Source: Zunongwangia sp. HGR-M22 (lineage in GTDB: Bacteria > Bacteroidota > Bacteroidia > Flavobacteriales > Flavobacteriaceae). Taken from it: a stretch of DNA of 64,000 bases. The DNA is taken from the NCBI RefSeq assembly GCF_027594425.1, contig NZ_CP115159.1, forward strand, positions 919,001-983,000, given 5' to 3'. Both the position numbers and the translations under genes were made by a program. Positions 1 to 8,080 of the stretch are shown here, piece by piece. The first letter of the stretch is position 1; the number at the start of each line of letters is the position of its first letter. Under the pieces are notes generated by a model. That model had not been told where the DNA came from and did no database searches. It saw nothing but the letters and a program-made list of their open reading frames with translations.

Positions 1-647
1 ACCGCAATTCCGCTAAAACTTTCCTGTGTAAAGGTGTTAAGTTTAGATAAATACTGCTGAACAACTGTACTGCGTTTTTGGATTGAAATACTAAGTTTGT
101 AAATGGCAAACGATAGTATTGGCAGAGGAATCACCGTGTACAACGTTAAAATAGGTGCAGCCTGTATCATAAAGATTAATACTACGATGGTAGAGGTAAG
201 TGTAGTTACCGTATACATTATAGCAGGCCCCAGGTACATCCTTACTTTGGTAACATCTTCACTTATCCGGTTCATTAAATCTCCGGTACGATTTTTCTTA
301 TAGAAATTAAGCGATAATTCCTGATAATGTTTAAAAACCACGTTTTTAAGATCGTACTCAATATGTCTGGAAACTACGATAAAAGTCTGTCGCATTAAAA
401 AAGTAAAAAACGCAGAAATTAGGGTAGAACCAACCAGCAATAAAATATTCTTAACAAGCTCTGCTTTTAACGTATCATAATTGGTAAGTTCACCATTAAC
501 ATATTGCTCGATAGCATCGGTAGAATTACCAACAAGTGGAATAAAATATAGCCCGAAAATTCTCGAAATAATCGTAACCACCAATCCGATTAGCAATTTC
601 CACTTGTATTTTAGAAAGAATTTATTGAGTGTTCTTAAATGTTTCAT
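1..647 (-). CDS. ABC exporter, N-terminal membrane half (partial)
   Basis: Reading leftwards from an ATG at 645-647, the frame stays open for about 215 residues to the window edge, so the nucleotide-binding domain lies outside. The visible part is a type-I ABC exporter membrane domain. It has hydrophobic helices at about residues 16-40, 65-90 and 140-180. It also has the loop signature N-R-T-G-D-L-M-N-R-I-S-E-D-V-x-x-V-R that faces the ATPase in MsbA/LmrA-type exporters. The substrate cannot be told from this half. It is divergent from the dehydrogenase gene at 786. Walker A, signature and Walker B motifs should follow beyond the edge. Confidence 0.85.
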   Translation of the reverse strand, partial: MKHLRTLNKFFLKYKWKLLIGLVVTIISRIFGLYFIPLVGNSTDAIEQYVNGELTNYDTLKAELVKNILLLVGSTLISAFFTFLMRQTFIVVSRHIEYDLKNVVFKHYQELSLNFYKKNRTGDLMNRISEDVTKVRMYLGPAIMYTVTTLTSTIVVLIFMIQAAPILTLYTVIPLPILSFAIYKLSISIQKRSTVVQQYLSKLNTFTQESFSGIA

Positions 648-722
648 CCTTAAAATAGATCTCTAATTTTTAAGAATATGATATTTTAACCATTATTTAA
701 TGATGTTAAATTAAAATATTCT

Positions 723-730
723 TATTTTTG
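723..730 (+). promoter_or_regulatory. Bacteroidota -7 box (TAnnTTTG) for the amino-acid dehydrogenase
   Basis: TATTTTTG matches the Bacteroidota -7 consensus TAnnTTTG. Transcription would start near 737. That leaves almost no leader for an ATG at 744 and about 49 nt for the ATG at 786, which favours the latter. The -33 element is weak. Confidence 0.55.
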
Positions 731-785
731 CAGCGTCATTTTTATGAAATTCAAAAATGACATTAATTTTAAAAACCCGCAAATT

Positions 786-1889
786 ATGCAAGTTGATGTT
801 TTAAATGCTAAAGAACTTAAAAAAGCTGCACCAGTGTTTGGACAGCTTTCGTTCGATAATCATGAACAGGTTGTATTTTGTAACGACAAAGATACAGGAT
901 TAAAAGCAATAATAGGTATTCATAATACAGTTTTGGGACCGGCGCTTGGTGGTACAAGAATGTGGAATTATACCAGCGAATGGGAGGCATTAAATGATGT
1001 ATTACGTTTATCTCGTGGGATGACATTTAAGAGCGCAATTACCGGTTTAAACCTTGGTGGTGGTAAGGCGGTAATTATGGGAGATGCAAAAACTCAAAAG
1101 ACTCCAGAGTTAATGAGAAGATTTGGGCAATATGTAGATTCTCTTAGCGGAAAATATATCACAGCTGAAGATGTTGGTATGGAAACTTCAGATATGGATA
1201 TTGTAAGAGATGTAACTCCTTATGTTGCGGGAATTTCTGAAGAAAGAGGAGGGACAGGAAATCCTTCACCAGTTACTGCTTATGGCGTGTTTATGGGAAT
1301 TAAAGCAGCAGCTAAATATAAGTTTGGTACAGATGAACTTGAAGATCGTACTGTATTAGTACAGGGAATAGGTCACGTAGGTGAAGCTTTAGTAGAGTAT
1401 TTAACAAACGACGGTGCAAAAGTTTATATTACCGATATTAGCGAAGAACGTTTGCAGGAAGTACGTAATAAATATGGTGCAATTATTTTTGATGAAGCCG
1501 ATATTTATAGCGCCCATGTAGATATTTATGCACCATGTGCTTTAGGAGCTACAATCGACGATGAAACTGTAAATCGTCTAAACTGTAAAGTTGTTGCAGG
1601 TGCGGCAAACAACCAACTAGCAGATGAGGTAAAACATGGCCAGATTTTGCGCGAAAGAGGAATCGTTTATGCGCCAGATTTTCTGATTAATGCCGGAGGA
1701 ATAATAAATGTGTATGCTGAATTGGAAAAATACAGCAAACAGGAAATTATCTCTAAAACAGAAAATATTTATAATACAACCTTGCAAATCCTTGAAACAG
1801 CGGCAAGGGAAGACATGACGACTCATTTTGCAGCGCTTAAAATTGCGAAGCAAAGAATTGATGATAGAAAAAAATCAAGTTTGAAGTAG
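786..1889 (+). CDS. ldh: Leucine/branched-chain amino-acid dehydrogenase (Glu/Leu/Phe/Val dehydrogenase family)
   Basis: NAD-dependent oxidative deamination of branched-chain amino acids to 2-oxoacids, in the cytoplasm. The product is 367 aa from the ATG at 786; an in-frame ATG at 744 would add 14 residues but sits too close to the promoter. G-G-G-K-A-V at residues 91-96 and the preceding F-K supply the paired lysines K82 and K94, spaced 12 apart as in leucine dehydrogenase (substrate carboxylate binding and catalysis). A Rossmann motif G-I-G-H-V-G lies in the C-terminal half. The length fits leucine dehydrogenase (about 365 aa) rather than glutamate dehydrogenase (about 450 aa). Leu versus Val preference cannot be read from sequence. 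A strong terminator follows. Confidence 0.88.
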   Translation: MQVDVLNAKELKKAAPVFGQLSFDNHEQVVFCNDKDTGLKAIIGIHNTVLGPALGGTRMWNYTSEWEALNDVLRLSRGMTFKSAITGLNLGGGKAVIMGDAKTQKTPELMRRFGQYVDSLSGKYITAEDVGMETSDMDIVRDVTPYVAGISEERGGTGNPSPVTAYGVFMGIKAAAKYKFGTDELEDRTVLVQGIGHVGEALVEYLTNDGAKVYITDISEERLQEVRNKYGAIIFDEADIYSAHVDIYAPCALGATIDDETVNRLNCKVVAGAANNQLADEVKHGQILRERGIVYAPDFLINAGGIINVYAELEKYSKQEIISKTENIYNTTLQILETAAREDMTTHFAALKIAKQRIDDRKKSSLK

Positions 1890-1907
1890 CCAGAATCAAA
1901 ATATTGA

Positions 1908-1915
1908 TATTTTTG
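1908..1915 (+). promoter_or_regulatory. -7 box (TATTTTTG) before nusB, abutting the upstream terminator
   Basis: An exact TAnnTTTG match. The start site would fall near 1922, inside the hairpin that terminates the dehydrogenase transcript. No good TTG lies 19 bp upstream; the nearest is 24 bp away. Confidence 0.4.
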
Positions 1916-1917
1916 CA

Positions 1918-1947
1918 GGGCGAAAGAATAATCTTTCGCCCTTTTTA
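1918..1947 (+). terminator. Rho-independent terminator after the dehydrogenase gene
   Basis: A perfect 9-bp stem, GGGCGAAAG (1918-1926) with CTTTCGCCC (1933-1941), has a 6-nt loop and is followed by five T. Confidence 0.85.
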
Positions 1948-1973
1948 AATTCTAAAAAAGTTCTTTTACAGTT

Positions 1974-2918
1974 ATGTTGACAAGAAGACATATTCGAGTT
2001 AAGGTAATGCAATCCTTATACGCATTCATCCAAAGTGAAAATGACAATCTTGCTAGCGAGGAGAAATTCCTGCTAAAAAGTATGGAAGAGATGTACGATC
2101 TTTTTCTGCTTCAGCTAAGTTTGTTTATCGAAATTAAAGCACATGCCCAAACTTTTTTAGAGCGCTCCCAGCAAAAACATCTTGCTACCCAGGAAGAAAA
2201 AGATCCAAATAGAAAATTTGTTCAGAATTCAGTATTTGAAATTTTAGAGCAAAATACGCAGCTAGAGCAGTTAATCGATGAGCGCAAGCTCAACCATTGG
2301 AAGTTCGATGATGAGTATATCGCTATTCTATGGGAAGAGATCAAGAAAAGTGAAGCTTTTGCCGATTATATGGAAACTCGCGATAATTCTTTTAAAGAAG
2401 ATAAAGATTTTGCTATTGCGATATTTAAGAAAGTAATTGCGCCTAACGATAAGATTTACGATTATTTTGAAGATAAGAAGCTTACGTGGTTAGACGATCT
2501 TCCGATAGTTAACACGGCAGTAGTAAAAATGCTTCAGAAGCTAAAAGAAACAGCAGATGCAGAGGATAAGCTTCCGAAGTTATTTAAATCTGTAGATGAT
2601 GAAGATTTTGCCGTTCGCTTATTTAGAAAAACTTATCTGAAAGATGGTATGCTTTCTGAAGAAATGCAGGGAAAAACACCAAATTGGGATAAAGATAGAA
2701 TTGCAGAGATTGACACTATACTTATTAAATTAGCGATATGCGAATTTTTAGAATTTCCTTCGATTCCTGTGAAAGTGACGATAAACGAATATTTAGAAAT
2801 TAGTAAAGAATATAGTACTCCAAAAAGTAGTATTTTTATAAACGGAATTCTTGATAAGCTTTCTAAAGAGTATAAAAACGACGGAAAACTAAATAAAATG
2901 GGGCGCGGCCTTATGTAG
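1974..2918 (+). CDS. nusB: Transcription antitermination factor NusB (long Bacteroidota form)
   Basis: NusB joins NusE/S10 on boxA RNA and promotes processive rRNA transcription. The product is 314 aa against about 140 in E. coli. The N-terminus (L-T-R-R-H-I-R-V-K-V-M-Q) is recognisably NusB. The typical C-terminal helices (R-I-A-E-I-D then I-P-V-K-V-T-I-N-E-Y, residues about 240-300) complete the fold, and a long charged insertion separates them. This extended form is usual in flavobacteria. A DUF1573 lipoprotein and yajC follow in the same direction, as is common in this family. Confidence 0.92.
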   Translation: MLTRRHIRVKVMQSLYAFIQSENDNLASEEKFLLKSMEEMYDLFLLQLSLFIEIKAHAQTFLERSQQKHLATQEEKDPNRKFVQNSVFEILEQNTQLEQLIDERKLNHWKFDDEYIAILWEEIKKSEAFADYMETRDNSFKEDKDFAIAIFKKVIAPNDKIYDYFEDKKLTWLDDLPIVNTAVVKMLQKLKETADAEDKLPKLFKSVDDEDFAVRLFRKTYLKDGMLSEEMQGKTPNWDKDRIAEIDTILIKLAICEFLEFPSIPVKVTINEYLEISKEYSTPKSSIFINGILDKLSKEYKNDGKLNKMGRGLM

Positions 2919-2960
2919 TCTAGATTTTTTCTTAATTTTAACCCTCAAATTTGTAGTATT

Positions 2961-3428
2961 ATGAAAAAAGGAATTTTATTAATAGCAGCAGTGGGAACAA
3001 TGTTCTTTACTTCCTGTAAAGACGGCGGTGACAACGCTTCAGAAAAAGTAAAAGCTGAAAACGTAGATGCAGCTGCAGCGCGTGACTCTAAAGCGACGGT
3101 TTATCCTGAACTAAGTTTTGATGAAACTGAATTTGATTTTGGAAATATCCCTCAGGGAAATCCTGTAGAACATGTATTTACCTTTACCAATACAGGTAGA
3201 GCACCGCTAGTAATTACTAATGCCAAAAGTACTTGTGGATGTACAGTGCCAGATTATCATAAAAATGAATCTATAGAACCGGGAGAAACTGGTGAGATTC
3301 GCGTAAAATTTAATGGATCTGGTAGAGGACAAGTGCAAAAAACAGTAACAATTTCTGCTAATACAGAAAATGGACAAGAGCGTATTAAAATTAAAGCTTT
3401 TGTTGAAACCCCAGAAAACGCAAGTTAA
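2961..3428 (+). CDS. DUF1573 lipoprotein
   Basis: A 155-aa secreted protein. The N-terminal signal ends in a lipobox-like F-T-S-C (Cys19), so it is probably anchored to a membrane. Residues about 50-150 form one DUF1573 immunoglobulin-like domain, with the hallmark F-x-F-G-x-I-x-x-G, F-x-F-x-N-T-G and S-T-C-G-C-T. The biochemical role of DUF1573 proteins is not established. It lies between nusB and yajC with short gaps (42 and 18 bp), suggesting co-transcription. Confidence 0.85.
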   Translation: MKKGILLIAAVGTMFFTSCKDGGDNASEKVKAENVDAAAARDSKATVYPELSFDETEFDFGNIPQGNPVEHVFTFTNTGRAPLVITNAKSTCGCTVPDYHKNESIEPGETGEIRVKFNGSGRGQVQKTVTISANTENGQERIKIKAFVETPENAS

Positions 3429-3446
3429 AAGCGAGAATTAATTTAT

Positions 3447-3755
3447 ATGGATCAAATACAACAGGGTCTTCCTTTAATCTTAATGTTCGCGGTAGTGTAT
3501 TTTTTTATGATACGCCCGCAAATGAAAAAGGCTAAACAGGAAAAGAATTTTATTAAAGAATTAAAAAGAGGAGATCGAATAGTTACCAAAAGCGGAATGC
3601 ATGGTAAAATTATCGATTTTAGTGATAAAAATAATGCGGTAATTATTGAAACCGGTGCAGGAAAAATCACTTTCGATAAATCTTCAATATCGTTGGAAAT
3701 GAGCCAAAAGCTTAATGAGCCAGCTAAAACTGAAAAAGAAGAGAAGAAGAAGTAA
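3447..3755 (+). CDS. yajC: Preprotein translocase subunit YajC
   Basis: A 102-aa inner-membrane accessory protein of SecDF. One hydrophobic segment at residues 8-22 is followed by the family motif F-M-I-R-P-Q-x-K-x-x-K. The cytoplasmic part (about residues 40-90) carries G-D-R-I-V-T-K-S-G-M-H-G-K-I. Size and architecture are normal. It is the last gene before a strong terminator. Confidence 0.93.
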   Translation: MDQIQQGLPLILMFAVVYFFMIRPQMKKAKQEKNFIKELKRGDRIVTKSGMHGKIIDFSDKNNAVIIETGAGKITFDKSSISLEMSQKLNEPAKTEKEEKKK

Positions 3756-3775
3756 TTCAATCTCTTTTAAAAAGA

Positions 3776-3812
3776 AAAATCCCTTTAGAAATTTTTCTAA
3801 AGGGATTTTTTG
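3776..3812 (+). terminator. Terminator between yajC and pepT, probably bidirectional
   Basis: A 14-bp stem, AAATCCCTTTAGAA pairing with TTCTAAAGGGATTT, has a short loop, with T-runs on the right and A-runs on the left. It lies between two convergent genes. Confidence 0.85.
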
Positions 3813-3866
3813 TAACTATTTTTTGAAGAATTATTAATTTTTTAATCGGCTCGGGTTTAAAAGCTT

Positions 3867-5099
3867 TTATCGAGCATTAAGTTCGGCTATTTTTATAATT
3901 ACTTCAGTTGCTTTAATCATACTTTCTAGAGGGACATATTCATATTTTCCATGAAAATTGTGCCCGCCTGCAAAAATATTAGGACAAGGAAGTCCCATAA
4001 AACTTAGCTGTGAGCCGTCTGTTCCTCCTCTTATTGGTTTTATAATCGGCTTTACGTCAACTTTTTCCATGGCTTCTTTGGCTAACTCAACAATGTGCAT
4101 CATCGGTTCGATCTTTTCACGCATATTGCGGTATTGATCTTTTACTTCAACATGTACGCAGTCACTTTCGTATTGCTTGCATATTTCTATACCAAGATCT
4201 GCAATTACTTTTTTACGCGCTTCGAAATGCTTTTTATCGTGATCACGAATTATATAGTGCAAAATCGTTTCTTCTACATCACCTTTAATATTGCTAAGAT
4301 GAAAAAATCCCTGTCTACCTTCAGTATGTTCAGGAGTTTCTAATCGTGGTAAAGAATTAATAAAATCCTGAGCGATATACATACTGTTCACCATTTTATC
4401 TTTTGCATAACCGGGATGAACGCTTTTTCCTGAAATGGTAACCTTGGCGCTGGCTGCATTAAAATTTTCGTATTCTAATTCACCAATCTGGCTTCCATCC
4501 ATTGTGTACGCCCAGTCTGCGCCAAATTTATGGACATCAAATTTATGCGCTCCCCGACCAATTTCTTCATCTGGGGTGAAACAAACTTTTATAGTGCCAT
4601 GTTTAATTTCAGGATGATCAATTAGATATTTCATCGCAGTCATAATTTCAGTAATTCCTGCTTTATCATCGGCTCCTAAAAGCGTGTTCCCGTCTGTAGT
4701 GATAATGGTTTGTCCTTCGTACTGCTTTAAATCCTCAAAGTATTCCGAAGAAAGAACGATATTTTTTTCAGTATTAAGAATGATATCACCGCCATCATAA
4801 TTTTCGATAATCTGCGGCTTGATATTTTCCCCGTTGAAATCTGGTGAGGTATCAAAATGAGAAACAAAGCCAATAATTGGCGTTTCCTTTTCGATATTTT
4901 TAGGTAAAGTAGCCATAACATAAGCATTCTCGTCGATGCTTACATTTTGCATTCCCATTACTTCTAGTTCCTTTGCTAATTTATTGGCAAGAATCCATTG
5001 TTTTTCGGTGCTGGGAGTGTTTTCACTTTCAGGATCACTCTGCGTATCGATACTTACGTAGCTTATAAATCGATCTAAAACTTCTTGTTTATTGATCAT
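3867..5099 (-). CDS. pepT: Peptidase T (tripeptide aminopeptidase)
   Basis: A dinuclear zinc M20B aminopeptidase that removes the N-terminal residue from tripeptides in the cytoplasm. The product is 410 aa, the usual length. Metal and catalytic motifs are intact: S-H-F-D-T-S-P-D, L-L-G-A-D-D-K-A-G, T-P-D-E-E-I-G-R-G and the late G-H-N-F-H-G-K. R-G-G-T-D-G-S marks the substrate pocket and E-L-E-Y-E-N-F-N the lid domain. It is monocistronic and convergent with yajC. Confidence 0.95.
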   Translation of the reverse strand: MINKQEVLDRFISYVSIDTQSDPESENTPSTEKQWILANKLAKELEVMGMQNVSIDENAYVMATLPKNIEKETPIIGFVSHFDTSPDFNGENIKPQIIENYDGGDIILNTEKNIVLSSEYFEDLKQYEGQTIITTDGNTLLGADDKAGITEIMTAMKYLIDHPEIKHGTIKVCFTPDEEIGRGAHKFDVHKFGADWAYTMDGSQIGELEYENFNAASAKVTISGKSVHPGYAKDKMVNSMYIAQDFINSLPRLETPEHTEGRQGFFHLSNIKGDVEETILHYIIRDHDKKHFEARKKVIADLGIEICKQYESDCVHVEVKDQYRNMREKIEPMMHIVELAKEAMEKVDVKPIIKPIRGGTDGSQLSFMGLPCPNIFAGGHNFHGKYEYVPLESMIKATEVIIKIAELNAR

Positions 5100-5240
5100 A
5101 TTTTTTGGTGTTAGTTGTCTAAAATTGGTTGATTTTTTCAGAAGTTTTTCTGAAATAAATTCTGAATAAACTCCTATTGATATCTTAAACTGCCTATGAG
5201 CGCGCTCCTTAGACGTTTATTGAAAATTTATTTTTTATTT

Positions 5241-5269
5241 CGAGGCTTTCTTCGAAAGATTCAACCTCG
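5241..5269. other. Nested dyad upstream of pyrD/pepT
   Basis: CGAGG (5241-5245) pairs with CCTCG (5265-5269) around an inner hairpin CTTTC-TTC-GAAAG (5246-5258). It lies in the 274-bp divergent gap between pepT and pyrD, upstream of the pyrD -7 box. Its role is unknown. Confidence 0.3.
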
Positions 5270-5349
5270 GTTATCGAGTCAAAATTAGCGAATTGACTTC
5301 CGGGGGCAAAACCTTTTAAGATTTAGTGTGTTCATTTTTACAATTCATT

Positions 5350-5357
5350 TATTTTTG
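5350..5357 (+). promoter_or_regulatory. -7 box (TATTTTTG) of pyrD
   Basis: An exact TAnnTTTG match, with a TTG-like GTG 19 bp upstream (5328-5330). It places the mRNA start near 5364 and the real start codon at 5374. Upstream in-frame ATGs are therefore not used. Confidence 0.55.
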
Positions 5358-5373
5358 CACAAATCAGCCGTTT

Positions 5374-6402
5374 ATGTATAAGTCTTTAATTCGCCCAATA
5401 CTTTTTAAATACGATCCAGAGGCGATTCATCATTTCGCTTTCAATAGTATAAGAAACCTGAATAGAATTCCGGGTGTTGCTTCAATTTTAAAATCGAAAT
5501 TCAGTAATAATGATCCTCGTCTGGAGCGTGAAGTTTTTGGATTGAAGTTTAAAAACCCTGTTGGACTAGCAGCAGGATTTGATAAAGATGCGAAATTATA
5601 TAAAGAATTATCTAATCTTGGTTTCGGTTTTATAGAAGTAGGAACGGTAACGCCAAAGCCACAGCCTGGTAATGAGAAAAAAAGGATGTTTCGGTTAAAA
5701 GCTGATCAGGCTATTATCAACCGCATGGGGTTTAATAATGGCGGAGTTGAAGAAATGGTGCAACGCCTTAAAAAGAATACCGATGTACTTATTGGTGGTA
5801 ATATTGGAAAGAATAAAGTTACGCCAAATGAAAAAGCCGTTGAAGATTATAAAATTTGTTTTGAAGCCTTATTCGACTACGTAGATTATTTTGTGGTAAA
5901 TGTTAGTTCGCCAAATACACCTAATTTGAGAGCGCTACAGGATAAAGAACCTTTAACGCATTTGCTAAAAACTTTGATGGAGCTTAATTATGCAAAGCCA
6001 AAACAAAAACCCATATTGCTAAAAATTGCCCCAGATCTTACAGATTCTCAATTATTGGATATAATTGAAATTGTACAAGAAACTAAGATCGATGGGGTAA
6101 TTGCAACCAATACTACCATAAGTCGTGAAGGTCTGGTTTCTGAACATATAGATGAAGCTGGTGGTTTAAGTGGCAAACCCTTAACCAAAAGATCGACAGA
6201 GGTGATTCGTTTTCTTTCAGAAAAAAGTAATAAAGCCTTTCCTATTGTTGGTGTAGGTGGTATTCATAGTGCAGACGATGCTATCGAAAAGTTAGAAGCC
6301 GGAGCAAGTTTAGTGCAATTATACACCGGTTTTATTTACGAAGGTCCTGCACTTATCAAAGCGATCAATACTAAAATCCTCAAAAAATATCCAAAATCAT
6401 AA
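5374..6402 (+). CDS. pyrD: Dihydroorotate dehydrogenase (quinone), class 2
   Basis: Oxidises dihydroorotate to orotate with quinone as acceptor, the fourth step of pyrimidine synthesis, at the inner membrane. The product is 342 aa from ATG 5374 (M-Y-K-S-L-I-R-P). The N-terminal helix segment [11 protein letters not shown] is typical of membrane-associated class 2 enzymes. Diagnostic motifs are [10 protein letters not shown] (FMN/orotate site), [11 protein letters not shown] (catalytic serine region), I-A-T-N-T-T-I-S-R and G-G-L-S-G-K-P-L. Nothing is missing. Confidence 0.95.
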   Translation: MYKSLIRPILFKYDPEAIHHFAFNSIRNLNRIPGVASILKSKFSNNDPRLEREVFGLKFKNPVGLAAGFDKDAKLYKELSNLGFGFIEVGTVTPKPQPGNEKKRMFRLKADQAIINRMGFNNGGVEEMVQRLKKNTDVLIGGNIGKNKVTPNEKAVEDYKICFEALFDYVDYFVVNVSSPNTPNLRALQDKEPLTHLLKTLMELNYAKPKQKPILLKIAPDLTDSQLLDIIEIVQETKIDGVIATNTTISREGLVSEHIDEAGGLSGKPLTKRSTEVIRFLSEKSNKAFPIVGVGGIHSADDAIEKLEAGASLVQLYTGFIYEGPALIKAINTKILKKYPKS

Positions 6403-6439
6403 TTTTGAAAATTCTATTCAGCTTTAAAATTAAAACCGT

Positions 6440-7054
6440 TTGCTAGAACAGCTTATTCCTTTTATTACGGCTACAATCTTACTAACCTTAGCACCTGGGC
6501 CAGATATTATTTATGTATTAGTGCAGGGAATGGCGAATGGTAAAAAGCAAGCTATTATTGCCGCTTTAGGTTTAGTCTCTGGTGTATTGGTGCATACCAG
6601 TTTGGTAGCTTTTGGAGTTTCAGCGATTATAAAACAATCGGAAACCATTTATTTGATAATTAAATGTTCTGGAGCTGCTTATTTGTTCTATTTAGCTTAC
6701 AAAGTTTTTAAAAGTGATCCTGAAATTGCTTTTTCTACGGAAGGAATTAAGAAAAAAAGTTTGTTTGGTTTGTATCGACAGGGATTTATAATGAATGTGC
6801 TAAATCCTAAAGTAACCATCTTCTTTTTAGCACTTTTTCCTGGCTTTCTATGGGATCCTGAAGGAAATACAGTATTGCAATTTTATGTTTTAGGGGCTCT
6901 TTTTATGCTTCAGGGATTTTTGATTTTTGTTTTGGTAGCGATTCTTGCAGGAAGCATTTCAAAATATCTTCAAAAACATCGAAATTCAGGTGTCGTTTTA
7001 AAATGGACGCAGGTTGCTGTTTTTATTGGAATCGGGATTTTTATTCTTTTATAG
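6440..7054 (+). CDS. LysE/RhtB-family amino-acid exporter
   Basis: A 204-aa inner-membrane exporter of the LysE superfamily with about six hydrophobic segments and the N-terminal signature T-L-A-P-G-P-D. An internal N-V-L-N-P-K-V precedes the fourth segment, as in RhtB proteins. The start is a TTG at 6440; no suitable ATG aligns. The substrate (amino acid or derivative) is not predictable. It lies 37 bp after pyrD, so read-through is possible. Confidence 0.85.
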   Translation: MLEQLIPFITATILLTLAPGPDIIYVLVQGMANGKKQAIIAALGLVSGVLVHTSLVAFGVSAIIKQSETIYLIIKCSGAAYLFYLAYKVFKSDPEIAFSTEGIKKKSLFGLYRQGFIMNVLNPKVTIFFLALFPGFLWDPEGNTVLQFYVLGALFMLQGFLIFVLVAILAGSISKYLQKHRNSGVVLKWTQVAVFIGIGIFILL

Positions 7055-7148
7055 TTTATTACATTTTTATTGAAATGAGTTTTTCAATATTCACATCATT
7101 TTAATATTTCTTGACAGTATTTAGATTTCGTAATCAAAATCTAAAAGG

Positions 7149-7156
7149 TATCTTTG
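7149..7156 (+). promoter_or_regulatory. -7 box (TATCTTTG) immediately before mvaB
   Basis: TATCTTTG fits TAnnTTTG, with a TTC exactly 19 bp upstream (7127-7129). A start site 6-7 nt downstream would coincide with the mvaB start codon, so a leaderless mRNA is possible. Confidence 0.4.
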
Positions 7157-7161
7157 GGAAT

Positions 7162-8019
7162 ATGGGAGAGATTAAACTTATCGAATGTCCGCGTGATGCC
7201 ATGCAGGGAATTAAAGAATTTATTCCTACTGAAGCCAAAGCAAGATACATTCAATCATTATTGCAATGTGGTTTCGATACTATCGATTTTGGGAGTTTTG
7301 TTTCTCCAAAAGCCATTCCGCAGATGCGAGATACTGCACAGGTACTCTCTAAGCTAGATCTGAGTAGATCCCAAAGTAAATTATTAGCGATCGTTGCCAA
7401 TACTCGCGGCGCTGAGGATGCTTCTCAGTTTCCTGAAATAGATTACTTAGGATATCCATTTTCAATTTCAGAAAACTTCCAAATGCGTAATACGCACAAG
7501 ACAATTGAGGAGTCAGTTGATATTTTAAAAACGATACTAGATATCGCAGCTAAATCTGATAAAGAAGTTGTAGCGTATCTTTCTATGGGATTTGGAAATC
7601 CCTACGGAGATCCCTGGAATGTAGAGATCGTAGGAGAATGGACCGAGCGACTTTCGAATATGGGTGTAAAGATTTTATCACTTTCGGATACGGTGGGAAC
7701 TTCAACAGCAGATGTGATTAGTTATCTTTTTTCAGAATTAATTCCAAAATTTCCTAATATCGAATTTGGTGCGCACTTGCATACTACGCCAAGCACCTGG
7801 TTTGAGAAAGTTGATGCTGCCTTTACTTCAGGATGCTATCGATTTGATGGAGCAATTCAGGGGTTTGGTGGTTGCCCAATGGCTAAAGACGAACTTACGG
7901 GAAATATGCCTACTGAAAAAATGGTTTCCTATTTCAACACAAAAAAGCAAAGTTCAAATATTAGAATGGGGAGTTTTGAAGCTTCCTTCAATAAGGCTAC
8001 TGAAATTTTCAGGAAATAG
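7162..8019 (+). CDS. mvaB: Hydroxymethylglutaryl-CoA lyase
   Basis: Cleaves HMG-CoA to acetyl-CoA and acetoacetate, at the end of leucine catabolism. The product is 285 aa from ATG 7162. The conserved N-terminus I-K-L-I-E-C-P-R-D-A-M-Q-G begins at once, so the upstream in-frame TTG (7111) is not needed. The HMGL-like TIM-barrel motifs are present: F-G-S-F-V-S-P-K, S-L-S-D-T-V-G-T, G-A-H-L-H-T-T-P (metal-binding histidines) and the glycine-rich F-G-G-C-P-M-A loop with the catalytic cysteine. The start lies on top of a promoter-like box. Confidence 0.88.
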   Translation: MGEIKLIECPRDAMQGIKEFIPTEAKARYIQSLLQCGFDTIDFGSFVSPKAIPQMRDTAQVLSKLDLSRSQSKLLAIVANTRGAEDASQFPEIDYLGYPFSISENFQMRNTHKTIEESVDILKTILDIAAKSDKEVVAYLSMGFGNPYGDPWNVEIVGEWTERLSNMGVKILSLSDTVGTSTADVISYLFSELIPKFPNIEFGAHLHTTPSTWFEKVDAAFTSGCYRFDGAIQGFGGCPMAKDELTGNMPTEKMVSYFNTKKQSSNIRMGSFEASFNKATEIFRK

Positions 8020-8080
8020 CAATCATAATATTTTAACTTTTCTTCATATCATTGCCTACTGCAATCAATAATTTATCGTT

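Noticed and set aside
103-666. Two plus-strand open frames at the window start
   Set aside because: They are antisense to the ABC exporter gene, which shows clear family motifs on the minus strand.
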